NCBI RefSeq assembly: GCF_017948265.1
Contig: NZ_CP072852.1
Location: 3,472,001-3,536,000 of the forward strand
Direction of reading: 5' to 3'
From: Rhodoferax sp. PAMC 29310
Lineage (GTDB): Bacteria > Pseudomonadota > Gammaproteobacteria > Burkholderiales > Burkholderiaceae_C
Length of the DNA stretch: 64,000 nt
The notes below the pieces were generated by a model. The model had not been told where the DNA came from. It saw only the letters and a list, made by a program, of their open reading frames with translations, and searched no databases. Within the stretch, counting starts at the first letter, position 1. Every line of letters starts with the position of its first letter. Of the stretch, positions 25,988 through 34,442 are shown piece after piece. The position numbers and the translations under genes are program-made.

Positions 25988-28528
25988 ATGGCGTCCCCAA
26001 TTTCTACTGTTCAGCGAGTTCGTTTGGCACGAGAGGTGCGCAATCGCCTGATTGCTGAGGCGAGGAAAGTACTGCCTGCATTGATTGTCGCCATTGATGA
26101 GCGCCTCGTTGCTGCCATGAGCGAAGCGGTCCCATCGCGGGAAATGCAGCTTCGCAGGGATGCTTGGACTGTGTTTCAACGCGAACGGAACGCCTGGAAA
26201 GAGCGGGTTGAAGCTGCGTGGCAACAGTCGTTGCAGCCTGTCGTTGCCGCCCCAAAGAAGGAGCCCGGCGAGGAGTTTGAGTTGATTGGCACCGAGGTGG
26301 TTGAAAACAGGATTCTGGTTTCCCGACTGGTGCAGGGTTTGATGGAGCGTTCCAGCAAGGATGTCAGTGATCTTGGTGTGCGGGTCAAGTACCTGGAGAA
26401 CTCGTCAGAGCTAGCCGTTCATGACGTCCTACGCCCAGACACATTGTTGCTTGCAGTGATTGAGCAATGGAGCATGGCTGGCTTGCCACGCGAGGGTTGG
26501 GCAGTTGTAAATGACGTGGCTCATAAATTGCTGGTGGAGTGCCTGAAGCAGGTCTACGTCCTAAGTAATCAGTTTTTGATTGAGCAAGGGGTGATGCCGA
26601 TCATCGAGGCGGAGACACGAGTCAAGCGTGTATCTGCATCAGCGCCGCTGCGACCCACTTCGGTGGGGCCGACTTCAGAGTCGGCCCCATTGTCGCCAAA
26701 CTCGGAAAATGGCGGCTTTAACCAACCCGGCGTCCAGGGTGGCAGCAATCGCCAGCAACCTGGCAATTCCACTGGGTCGAATTCACCCATGGCGCCACTG
26801 CCATCGCGAATGGGTGAGCTGTCGGCCCCTCGCTCAAACGCTTTTGGAGGGCGTTTGGGTTGGGGCAATGAAAGAGCCTCTGCGACGCCGCCCGCAACGA
26901 GTGCGGGCTTTTCGGGTAGTGACAGTGTGTCGGCCCAGCCAGCCTCCGAATCAGGTCCCCAGAGAGGCGGTCGGCCATCCTCTGGTTACGGCGGTGCGTC
27001 GGACGAGACACGCATGATGACCTCCAGCACGCCGTTGGCTCGAGCCCGCAGTCGCGCGCTGGGTGTGATGGGTCAACTGAAGCGCTTGTTGGTGGGGTCG
27101 GCGGATGCAAACTTTGACACCGAAGTTCAAGCGCTGCCGTCGCCGGCCCTGGCGGCGGCGATAGCCTACCAGCCAAGACCAGCGGTGGAATACGCCGGTG
27201 GGGACACTGTCATGGAGGACTTCAGTCCTGCCGGGGTCGCCCAGGTTGCGGTTGAGTTGCGGCGCACCACTAATGAGCTAAAACGCAAAGCTGAAACAAA
27301 GAACGAAAAAGCCATTATTGAAATCGTGGCACTGATGTTTCAAGCCATTCTTCAGGAAGATCGAATTCCGCCTGGTGTCAGGGTCTGGTTTGCGCGTCTT
27401 CAAATGCCGGTGCTACGTGTCGCACTGGCAGAGCCTGACTTCTTTAGCACCTTGAATCATCCAGCCCGGCAATTGATCGATCGCATGGGCTCCTGTGTCA
27501 TGGGTTTTGACGACAACAGTGTCAATAGCAGCGTCCTGCAGGCCGAAATCAAGCGTGTGGTTCAAGTAATTGAGCAGTACCCTGAAACCGGAAAGCGCGT
27601 CTATCAGCTGGTATACGATGAGTTTCAAAAGTTTTTGTCAAAATTTTTAATAGGCTCTGACGCAACCAAAAAAGTGGTGAGTGTCGCCCAACAGGTCGAG
27701 CAAAAAGAAACGTTGGCGATTCAGTACACGATTGAGATGCGCAACATGCTCAAGGACATGCCTGTTCGAGACGAGATTCGGCAATTTTTGTTCAAGATCT
27801 GGGCAGAAGTACTGGCAGTGTCGGCCGTGCGCAAGGGCCCGCGACATGCTGAGACACTGGAGCTGAAAAAATTGGCGACGGACCTGGTTTGGGCCGCCAG
27901 CGCCAAGCCCAACCGGGCCGACCGTGCGCGAGTGATTCAAGACTTGCCAAAATTATTGCAAAAGCTTCGCTCGGGAATGGGCATGCTGGGTTTGGCGCCG
28001 TCGGCGCAGGACGGGCACATCAAGGTGGTGAGTGACACGCTGGCCGATGCCTTCATGTCCAAGACGCAGGCCATCCCCGCCGAGCAGATCAATGCGATGG
28101 CAGAGCGCTTGGAGCGACTTGAGGATTTTGTCAGCGAGGATGGCATGGGTGACCTGCCACTGGACGCTGAAAGCATTGAATTGATGTTGGGCATTGACGC
28201 TTCCACCATCGTGGTCGTGTCCAGCGGGGGGTCGCTACCCAATGCGGCCATGATGGCGTGGGCGAACGAATTGCAATTGGGTTCCTGGTTCACCCTGGAC
28301 CACAACGACCGTGTGATTCAGGTGCAGCTTCTTTGGCGCAGTGAGCGCAAGCACTTGCAGTTATTGGCCTCTACTGATGGGCGCAGTTATTTGATTCAGG
28401 CCGGCCGTCTGGCCGCTTACCTGCAGGCTGGGCTGTTGCTGCCGCAGGAAGAGGAAACCCTGACAGTGCGGGCGACCCGCGATGCACTGGTCAAATTGGA
28501 AGCAAATCCAGAGCGATTGCTCAGCTAA
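25988..28528 (+). CDS. DUF1631 family protein, 846 aa
   Basis: Large cytoplasmic protein of the uncharacterised DUF1631 family, common in beta- and gammaproteobacteria and sometimes wrongly labelled thymidine phosphorylase. Visible parts: an N-terminal helical region (about 1-210), a low-complexity Ser/Pro/Gly/Asn-rich linker (about 215-350), and a C-terminal helical region with the family-like stretch VRVWFARLQMPVLRVALAEP (about 460-480). The C-terminus (about 735-846) looks PilZ-like (GSWFTLDHNDRVIQVQLLWR), which would suggest c-di-GMP binding; that point is by eye only. It starts 57 bp after secF and converges on smg with 11 bp between stops. Confidence 0.85.
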   Translation: MASPISTVQRVRLAREVRNRLIAEARKVLPALIVAIDERLVAAMSEAVPSREMQLRRDAWTVFQRERNAWKERVEAAWQQSLQPVVAAPKKEPGEEFELIGTEVVENRILVSRLVQGLMERSSKDVSDLGVRVKYLENSSELAVHDVLRPDTLLLAVIEQWSMAGLPREGWAVVNDVAHKLLVECLKQVYVLSNQFLIEQGVMPIIEAETRVKRVSASAPLRPTSVGPTSESAPLSPNSENGGFNQPGVQGGSNRQQPGNSTGSNSPMAPLPSRMGELSAPRSNAFGGRLGWGNERASATPPATSAGFSGSDSVSAQPASESGPQRGGRPSSGYGGASDETRMMTSSTPLARARSRALGVMGQLKRLLVGSADANFDTEVQALPSPALAAAIAYQPRPAVEYAGGDTVMEDFSPAGVAQVAVELRRTTNELKRKAETKNEKAIIEIVALMFQAILQEDRIPPGVRVWFARLQMPVLRVALAEPDFFSTLNHPARQLIDRMGSCVMGFDDNSVNSSVLQAEIKRVVQVIEQYPETGKRVYQLVYDEFQKFLSKFLIGSDATKKVVSVAQQVEQKETLAIQYTIEMRNMLKDMPVRDEIRQFLFKIWAEVLAVSAVRKGPRHAETLELKKLATDLVWAASAKPNRADRARVIQDLPKLLQKLRSGMGMLGLAPSAQDGHIKVVSDTLADAFMSKTQAIPAEQINAMAERLERLEDFVSEDGMGDLPLDAESIELMLGIDASTIVVVSSGGSLPNAAMMAWANELQLGSWFTLDHNDRVIQVQLLWRSERKHLQLLASTDGRSYLIQAGRLAAYLQAGLLLPQEEETLTVRATRDALVKLEANPERLLS

Positions 28529-28539
28529 ACGAGTTGGCG

Positions 28540-29052
28540 CTAGTGCGCAACGCGCTCGACGCCAGATTCGCACAGTTCGTCTAGAACCAGTGCGTCAGGT
28601 TCTTTGCCTAGACTCCAAAAAATCATGAGAACGATGATCTTGAGGTCGTCGAGCGGAACATGCTCTGCGCTGGCGGCCATCGCTCGATCAATCACAATTT
28701 CCCGCATATGCGGTGTCAGAACTTTCGAGTTTTCCAGGAAGGTAATGAAACCCAGGGACTCGGTACTCAAACGCAACTGCTCAGCGGCAGAATACACCCG
28801 CATGGTGTTGGGTGACTGGTTGAAAAAATGAGGGCTCACCGCGGTCGCAGAGACGGGCTCATCTCGGCTTGAATTCGCGGGTTGTTGACGTCCGCTAGCT
28901 GCCAAGTTGAGCTCCTTCAGCCACACCAAGGCATCTTGTATCTCCTCGGAGTCGAATCCAACCGTATTCAGTTTGCGCTCCAGATGCGCCAACTCGGGGC
29001 AGGCATCCCCGCGCCAGTAATTTTCAAATACGAAAACAAGCACTTCAAACAT
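28540..29052 (-). CDS. smg: Smg family protein (DUF494)
   Basis: Protein of 170 residues of the Smg/DUF494 family, whose role is unknown but which sits next to dprA in most proteobacteria. Start MFEVLVFVFENYWRGDACPE is typical; a helical body follows, with TPHMREIVIDRAMAASAEHV and LDDLKIIVLMIFWSLGKEPD near the C-terminus. I chose ATG 29052 because the family begins at MFEVL; the frame extends to 29082. It is the last gene of the LysM-dprA-smg minus-strand operon; topA, which often follows, is absent. Confidence 0.92.
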   Translation of the reverse strand: MFEVLVFVFENYWRGDACPELAHLERKLNTVGFDSEEIQDALVWLKELNLAASGRQQPANSSRDEPVSATAVSPHFFNQSPNTMRVYSAAEQLRLSTESLGFITFLENSKVLTPHMREIVIDRAMAASAEHVPLDDLKIIVLMIFWSLGKEPDALVLDELCESGVERVAH

Positions 29053-29129
29053 GGAGCCAATATAGCGCGAATCGAGATCCAAATGCAGCTAACTGTGCCT
29101 TGGGTCGGATTTGCGGTGCATTTCCGGCG

Positions 29130-30356
29130 TTAAGCCGTGATCAGGCGCTGAAACAGTCCGCCCGGCAGTCGGGTGACCAAGCCATCTAGCTCCAATGTCA
29201 TCAATTCAGCCTGAAGGCTGGCGGTGTCCAGGCCGGTTCTTGCCTGCAAAGCGTCCAAACTGACTGGGTCAAATCCAAGGCCCTTCAAAAGGGGTGTGTT
29301 TGTGCCCGAAGGGGCGTCAATGTCTGTGTCATCGTCGTCGGCCTGTCGAGGCCGGTTTGTCCCCTGACTAGGGTCCAGTTTCATCTCCTCCAGCACATCC
29401 ATCGCGGATTCAACCAGTTTGGCCCCTTGCTTGATCAGCGAGTGACACCCCCGTGATTGGGTGGAGTGAATAGAGCCCGGGATGGCGAAGACCTCTTTGC
29501 CTTGCTCCACGGTCAATCGCGCCGTGATCAGTGAACCGGACTTCATGGCCGCCTCAACGACCAGTGTGCCTTGCGAAAGCCCGGCGATCAGTCGATTGCG
29601 CTTGGGGAAATTCGCGGTCAGTGGCGGCGTTCCCAGTGGGTATTCACTCAGCAACACCCCGTGTTGGGCAATCCGATGGGCCAGGTCACGGTGGGCTTTG
29701 GGGTAGACCCGGTCCAGACCGGTGCCGACAACTGCGACCGTCGCCAGGTCAGGGCTGTTCGAGGCGTGACCGTCAAGAGCGCCTTCGTGGGCAGCGCCGT
29801 CAATGCCCAAGGCCAAGCCCGACACCACAGTCAACCCTGCCTGAGCAAAAGCCTTGGCGAACTGCCGGGCATTGGCCGCCCCTTGCGGGGTGGGATTTCG
29901 ACTGCCCACCATGGCCAAGCTGAGCAAGGCGCGGTCTGATAGCATGTTTGCTATTGATTTTGTAGTGGCTTGTGCAGGTCCCTCTTCGGGTAGGGCACTA
30001 TTTGACCCAAAAAATCCCGCCCCCAGCAAATACAGCATCAGCGGCGGGTCTTCCATCGTCAGCAACGACGGCGGGTAGTCTGAATCCCCCAGCACGACGA
30101 TTTGCCGCCTGGGGGCGCCTCGGCTGCGGTCATTCAGCCAAGTCCAGGTCGTCTCCAGCAGGGGAGCCAGTTCAACCGGTTCTTCGCGCAGCGCGTTGGA
30201 CTGCGCGGTGCTGACGGCCTGCTGCAGGGCTGCCAAGGGCTGGCCAAAGATGGACGCAGGCAAGCCAAATGCCGCCAGCAGTTTGCGGGCACTATCGTTG
30301 CCGACCCCTCGAGTCAGCGACAGCCGAAGCCATCCACCGAGTTCGTCGCGATCCAC
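29130..30356 (-). CDS. dprA: DNA-processing protein DprA
   Basis: Protein of 408 residues that loads RecA on incoming single-stranded DNA in natural transformation. Parts: N-terminal SAM-like region, Rossmann domain with MVGSRNPTPQG, VVSGLALGIDGAAHEGAL and FPKRNRLIAGLSQGTLVVEA (about residues 245-265), and a C-terminal winged helix (DALQARTGLDTASLQAELMT). Between the usual DYPPSLLTMEDPPLMLYLLG and MVGSRN there are about 30 extra residues (GFFGSNSALPEEGPAQ..., about 120-155). This stretch contains a copy of the dispersed repeat at 29950-30006 and is not typical of DprA. Confidence 0.95.
   Translation of the reverse strand: MDRDELGGWLRLSLTRGVGNDSARKLLAAFGLPASIFGQPLAALQQAVSTAQSNALREEPVELAPLLETTWTWLNDRSRGAPRRQIVVLGDSDYPPSLLTMEDPPLMLYLLGAGFFGSNSALPEEGPAQATTKSIANMLSDRALLSLAMVGSRNPTPQGAANARQFAKAFAQAGLTVVSGLALGIDGAAHEGALDGHASNSPDLATVAVVGTGLDRVYPKAHRDLAHRIAQHGVLLSEYPLGTPPLTANFPKRNRLIAGLSQGTLVVEAAMKSGSLITARLTVEQGKEVFAIPGSIHSTQSRGCHSLIKQGAKLVESAMDVLEEMKLDPSQGTNRPRQADDDDTDIDAPSGTNTPLLKGLGFDPVSLDALQARTGLDTASLQAELMTLELDGLVTRLPGGLFQRLITA
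29950..30006 (+). repeat. Dispersed ~50 bp repeat, copy in dprA
   Basis: Begins GCTATTGATTTTGTAGTGGC, continues TTGTGCAGG, and ends in GGGCACTATTTGACC on the plus strand. Its first 28 bases match the thioredoxin-gene copy (read on its minus strand) at 21 of 28 positions by hand count. It is read in frame by dprA on the minus strand. Confidence 0.6.
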
Positions 30357-30362
30357 AGCGGC

Positions 30363-31595
30363 CTAGCGCGGATCGGTCAGGCGATCCCCAATTTTCACGC
30401 CGTCAGTGATATCCAGAACCAGCGCGTAAGACAGTTTCTCGAAGGGGCGAAAGACCATGAGCAAACCATTGCGCTCATCAGGCAACTTCAGCGCCGTGCG
30501 CGCGGGATCCGTTTTGTCAATCAGGCGGGCACCGTCCTTCATGATGGCCATGACATGGCCACTTTCGATGCCATCCCGGGTTCCCAGGTTGACCACGACC
30601 ACCTGGTTTTGTGCAGCATTGGCAACGGCACTTCCATACACCGAGACAATGCGGCCATCCACCTTGCCCTCCGGCGCGCGCGGGACATAGCTCAGCAACT
30701 GTAGCTCGGGCTCAGGCAGCAGGCGATCTCCCACCCGCATTTCCTCTTTGGCGGCAATGATGTCGATCGTCGCTGGCACGATGTCGATACGGACTTTGCC
30801 CTCTTTGTCCACGGACTCCAGCGTGGATTCGCCGCGTGCGAGGAGCGCTTTGCCGACATACTGGGCTTCATAGCCAAGAACCTCGCCTGTCACTGGATCT
30901 TTCAAAGGGGTGGCATTGCGAAATATGCGGTATGTCTTTTGTTTTTTCGTGGTGTCGTCGACCAATGTGGCGTCAGACGGGCCGCGTGCATAAGCACGAT
31001 CGCCCTGGGTCAGAAGCACCCGGCCTTCTTGGGCCGCCACAATGCGGGGCGCCGAGTTAAGTCCGTTTTCGTCCACGATCACCGGCTCAGCCAGAAACGC
31101 CTCAATGTACTGACTGTTCAGTGTGGGCAACGCGTCGTTGGCGAGGCTTTCGTAGCGGGTCCGTGGCGACAGACGAATAGTGTCCGTCGGGATCTCGCCA
31201 TTGGCGGACTGCCGGGTACGCAAGCTGGCACGACCATCTTTTCGATCCAAATACAGTTTTTGCCCAGGGTAGATCAGGTGCGGGTTTTTGATGTCCTGCA
31301 GGTTCATGCCCCATAGCTCAGGCCAGCGCCAGGGGCGCTTCAAAAAAAGCCCGGAAATAGACCACAAGGTGTCACCCCGTTTCACGGTGTACTCATCCGG
31401 CGCGTTGGCACTGATTTCGCTCAGGGGCACACCAGTCTCTGCGACTTGGGCGGCAGTTGCCTTTTGACCCGCCGTGATGGGAAAATCCTGGGCAGACACC
31501 GAGAAAGGCAGCACCATGGCGCCAGAGAGTAGGGCCGCTGCGGCCATGGCTGCCTTGGACTTGGCCATCATGAGTTGTGTCATATCTTGTTGCAT
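30363..31595 (-). CDS. LysM peptidoglycan-binding domain protein, exported
   Basis: Exported protein of 410 residues. The signal peptide region MMAKSKAAMAAAALLSGAMV ends near VSAQ (about residue 36). The LysM repeat is YTVKRGDTLWSISGLFLKRP with NPHLIYPGQKLYL (about residues 68-115). The remaining 290 residues are beta-rich, with no enzyme motif I can name. LysM proteins at this position (before dprA) are usual in Burkholderiales and probably bind the cell wall. Several Met codons (31595, 31583, 31571) could start it. It is divergent from def. Confidence 0.88.
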   Translation of the reverse strand: MQQDMTQLMMAKSKAAMAAAALLSGAMVLPFSVSAQDFPITAGQKATAAQVAETGVPLSEISANAPDEYTVKRGDTLWSISGLFLKRPWRWPELWGMNLQDIKNPHLIYPGQKLYLDRKDGRASLRTRQSANGEIPTDTIRLSPRTRYESLANDALPTLNSQYIEAFLAEPVIVDENGLNSAPRIVAAQEGRVLLTQGDRAYARGPSDATLVDDTTKKQKTYRIFRNATPLKDPVTGEVLGYEAQYVGKALLARGESTLESVDKEGKVRIDIVPATIDIIAAKEEMRVGDRLLPEPELQLLSYVPRAPEGKVDGRIVSVYGSAVANAAQNQVVVVNLGTRDGIESGHVMAIMKDGARLIDKTDPARTALKLPDERNGLLMVFRPFEKLSYALVLDITDGVKIGDRLTDPR

Positions 31596-31825
31596 TTCAA
31601 ATGCGTTTTAATCGGTTTGGTGAACGGCCTGAGGGCGAGCCGCGACGATAAATTCTTGACAATTCACGCACGATTTTGCGCTCAAGCCCTTGATTCGGCA
31701 ACGCTTTCTGTCCGCACCCGCCACGGCTTGGCCTAAAAGTGGCGAAAATAGAGACATATTAGAACCTTTGCGGCGCTCGTGATTGACTGACAGTCAGCAT
31801 TGGGCCCCCCACTTCCCGAAAAATC
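31596..31825. promoter_or_regulatory. Divergent LysM/def promoter region
   Basis: A 230-bp gap between divergent operons must hold both promoters. A TTGACA at about 31657 is a candidate -35 for the plus strand, but I see no matching -10. A 13-bp palindrome TGACTGACAGTCA lies at 31784-31796, 30 bp before the def start, and could be an operator. No RNA gene recognised. Confidence 0.4.
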
Positions 31826-32335
31826 ATGGCGTTATTACCCATTCTTTGCTTTCCTGATCCCAAGTTGCACACCGTTGCCAGCCCCGTCGCTGCCGTTGAC
31901 ACGCGCGTGAGGGCCTTAATTGCCGATATGCTCGACACCATGTACGACGCCAAAGGCATCGGGCTGGCGGCAACACAGGTCGATGTGCACGAACGACTCA
32001 TTGTGATTGACGTGTCTGAAGAGCGGGACGAGCCTCTGGTGTTGATCAACCCCGAGTTGGTCTGGACCAGCGAGGCGACGCACCTGAACGAAGAGGGTTG
32101 CCTGTCGGTTCCCGGTATCTATGACGGCGTGAAGCGCTTTGATGAAGTCAAGGTCAGCGCGATGGATGGTGACGGCAAAACCCGGATTGTCGAGGCCGAC
32201 GGCTTGCTTGCCGTCTGTATTCAGCATGAAATGGACCACCTCATGGGCAAGGTATTCGTCGAGTATCTGTCTCCTATGAAGCGGGACCGAATCAAAAAGA
32301 AAATGCTCAAAGTCCTGCGCGAGGAGCGCGCTTGA
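31826..32335 (+). CDS. def: Peptide deformylase
   Basis: Metalloenzyme of 169 residues that removes the formyl group from new proteins. All three family motifs are present: GIGLAATQV (about residues 46-54), EEGCLSVPG (about 90-98, Cys is a metal ligand) and [14 protein letters not shown] (about 131-144, HExxH). Its stop overlaps the fmt start by TTGA. Def and Fmt act at opposite ends of the formyl-methionine cycle, so co-translation is expected. Confidence 0.97.
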   Translation: MALLPILCFPDPKLHTVASPVAAVDTRVRALIADMLDTMYDAKGIGLAATQVDVHERLIVIDVSEERDEPLVLINPELVWTSEATHLNEEGCLSVPGIYDGVKRFDEVKVSAMDGDGKTRIVEADGLLAVCIQHEMDHLMGKVFVEYLSPMKRDRIKKKMLKVLREERA

Positions 32336-33303
32336 GGCTGATCTTTGCCGGTACGCCAGAATTTGCCCGGGTCGCGTTAGCCCAGTTACACGCTGCTGGC
32401 CATGAAATTGCGTTGGTGCTCAGCCAGCCAGACCGCCCCGCCGGTCGCGGCTTGAAGTTGCAGGCCTCGGCCGTCAAGCAGTTTGCACTCGATCATGCCA
32501 TTCAGGTCGCGCAGCCCAGAAGTCTGCGCCTGGACGGCAAGTTTGCCGATGATGCGATTGCAGCCCGTGAAGACATGCTGGCTGCCAAGGCCGATGCGAT
32601 GGTGGTTGCCGCCTACGGATTGATCCTGCCCCAGTGGGTGCTTGACCTGCCACGGTTGGGTTGCTTCAATATTCATGGCTCTCTGCTGCCCCGGTGGCGC
32701 GGCGCCGCGCCGATTCACCGCGCCATCGAGGCGGGTGACGCGCAAACCGGCATCACCATCATGCAAATGGATGCCGGCCTGGATACGGGCGACATGTTGT
32801 TGGTGGCCGCTGTGCCCATTAACGCTGCCGACACCACCGCCACGCTGCACGACACGCTTGCCGAGTTGGGTGGGCGCCTGATGGTGGACGCTTTGGCGCT
32901 GGCCGAGCGCGGCGCCTTGGTACCCGTCAAGCAGGACGAGGTTGGCGTGACTTATGCTCACAAAATTGACAAGTCCGAAGCCGCGGTCGACTGGACGCAG
33001 TCAGCCGACGTGATTGTGCGCCGAGTGCGCGCCTTCAACCCGTTTCCAGCCGCCTGCGCCACGCTGAACGGAGAGCCCCTCAAAGTCTGGTCGGCACAGG
33101 TTGAGCCCGGCCGACCTCCCGGGGATGTCGATTTTGGACAAGTTATGGCTGTAGCCCCCGATGGAATTACAGTAGCAGCTATGAATTCGATAGTAGTTTT
33201 AACGGCCTTACAGCGCCCTGGCGGTAAACGACTCGGTGTGGCGGACTTTCTGCGTGGCTTTGACGTACAGGCCGGGCAAGTGTTTGAGCCGCGGGCCAAT
33301 TAG
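32332..33303 (+). CDS. fmt: Methionyl-tRNA formyltransferase
   Basis: Formylates initiator Met-tRNA using 10-formyltetrahydrofolate; 323 residues. The N-terminus [15 protein letters not shown] is canonical. [20 protein letters not shown] (about residues 111-130) contains the [11 protein letters not shown] catalytic loop, and the DTGDML strand follows. The start is TTG 32332, set by the conserved N-terminus, the GAGGAG site 7 bp upstream, and the 4-bp overlap with the def stop. The C-terminal OB-like domain contains a copy of the dispersed repeat at 33142-33198 (residues about 271-289). Confidence 0.97.
   Translation: MRLIFAGTPEFARVALAQLHAAGHEIALVLSQPDRPAGRGLKLQASAVKQFALDHAIQVAQPRSLRLDGKFADDAIAAREDMLAAKADAMVVAAYGLILPQWVLDLPRLGCFNIHGSLLPRWRGAAPIHRAIEAGDAQTGITIMQMDAGLDTGDMLLVAAVPINAADTTATLHDTLAELGGRLMVDALALAERGALVPVKQDEVGVTYAHKIDKSEAAVDWTQSADVIVRRVRAFNPFPAACATLNGEPLKVWSAQVEPGRPPGDVDFGQVMAVAPDGITVAAMNSIVVLTALQRPGGKRLGVADFLRGFDVQAGQVFEPRAN
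33142..33198 (-). repeat. Dispersed ~50 bp repeat, copy in fmt
   Basis: On the minus strand it reads CTACTATCGAATTCATAGC, then TGCTACTGTAATTCC, then GGGGGCTACAGCC. This is the same block order as the other copies (AT-rich arm with ATAGC, spacer, GGGCTA..GCC). It is read in frame by fmt as [18 protein letters not shown]. Confidence 0.55.
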
Positions 33304-34034
33304 TGTTCTTCAAGCGCATCAATTACCAACACCCGGAGTTTGCCCGTGGCATGCGTGACTCGCTGTCGGTGGCGCCAGGACTTGCCGCTTGGGGCCTGAT
33401 GATGGGCGTGGCCATGATGAAGTCCGGCATGAGCTTGACAGAGTCCTTGCTCATGGGCGTGATGGTGTTTGCGGGCAGTTCGCAGCTAGCGGCGATTCCC
33501 TTGCTGATGGCGGGCGCGCCCATGTGGGTGATTCTCGCCACCGGTATGTGTGTCAACCTTCGTTTTGTGGTGTTCAGTGCGCACATGCGCGCCTATGTGA
33601 TGCATTTGCCCTTGTGGGAGCGCTTGGTGACCGGCTATCTGACCACCGACCTGACCTATGTCATGTTCACCAAACGTTTCCCGAGCCATGAGGCCGACGA
33701 TGCCCAGCGGCTGGGGCATCAGGCCTATTTGGCGGGCAACTCGATCGTGAACTGGACTGCCTGGGTGGGGTGCAGTGTGCTTGGCGTGGTGCTGGCCAAC
33801 TTCATTCCCACTCCTTGGGGCTTGAGCTTTGCCGGCATTCTGGCGCTGTTGGGCATTCTTTGTTCCCTGGCCTCCAGTCGCTTGCGAGTGGTCTCGGCGG
33901 GTGTGGCGGGTGCCGCGGCGGTGGCTGCGTTTGCGCTGCCGTTCAAGTTGAATGTGCTGGTCGCCATTGCGGCAGCAGTCGCTCTGTGCCTGATTCTGGA
34001 AGAGTCAGGCCGGGTCAGGCAGGAGGCAACATGA
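33303..34034 (+). CDS. azlC: AzlC family branched-chain amino acid exporter, large subunit
   Basis: Inner-membrane protein of 243 residues, AzlC family; with AzlD it exports branched-chain amino acids (as in BrnFE/YgaZH). About seven membrane segments, with the family-like stretches APGLAAWGLMMGVAMMKSG, MVFAGSSQLAAIPLL and NLRFVVFSAHMRAYV. It starts with GTG 33303, whose first base is the last base of the fmt stop (TAGTG), and ends overlapping azlD by ATGA. Being in a def-fmt message is positional; no functional link is evident. Confidence 0.9.
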   Translation: MFFKRINYQHPEFARGMRDSLSVAPGLAAWGLMMGVAMMKSGMSLTESLLMGVMVFAGSSQLAAIPLLMAGAPMWVILATGMCVNLRFVVFSAHMRAYVMHLPLWERLVTGYLTTDLTYVMFTKRFPSHEADDAQRLGHQAYLAGNSIVNWTAWVGCSVLGVVLANFIPTPWGLSFAGILALLGILCSLASSRLRVVSAGVAGAAAVAAFALPFKLNVLVAIAAAVALCLILEESGRVRQEAT

Positions 34035-34381
34035 CCGGGGAAACCGATCTCTGGACGCTGATCACCATCGTGGCGCTCACGGCCGTCACCGTGCTGACCC
34101 GATCGTTCTTCTTCTTGTCCAGCAAGCCCTGGCGACTGCCACACTGGGCGCAGCGTGGCCTGCAATATGCACCTATCGCGGCGCTGTCGGCGGTGATCGT
34201 GCCGGAGATGGTGATGACGCAAGGCCACCTCATCACCACTTGGCAAGACGCGCGGCTGTTTTCGGTGGCCGCTGGCGCTGGCTGGTATTTCTGGCGCAAA
34301 GGCGCAGGACAAGCCGTGCTGGGCACCATCGTCGTGGGCATGGTTGTTTACCTGACGCTTCATTTGGGTCTTGGTTGGTAA
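34031..34381 (+). CDS. azlD: AzlD family branched-chain amino acid exporter, small subunit
   Basis: Partner of AzlC, 116 residues with about four membrane segments. It begins [20 protein letters not shown], has the conserved [20 protein letters not shown] loop and [12 protein letters not shown], and ends in [19 protein letters not shown] 34031 overlaps the azlC stop by 4 bp and has AGGAGGCAAC directly upstream (a strong ribosome site). The frame upstream to 33770 lies inside azlC and is rejected. Confidence 0.9.
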   Translation: MTGETDLWTLITIVALTAVTVLTRSFFFLSSKPWRLPHWAQRGLQYAPIAALSAVIVPEMVMTQGHLITTWQDARLFSVAAGAGWYFWRKGAGQAVLGTIVVGMVVYLTLHLGLGW

Positions 34382-34442
34382 CTCAGCGCGTATAGGCGCT
34401 CCTACAATCCCGGGAGTCTTTTCACTTCCATCAGGGGTTTTC

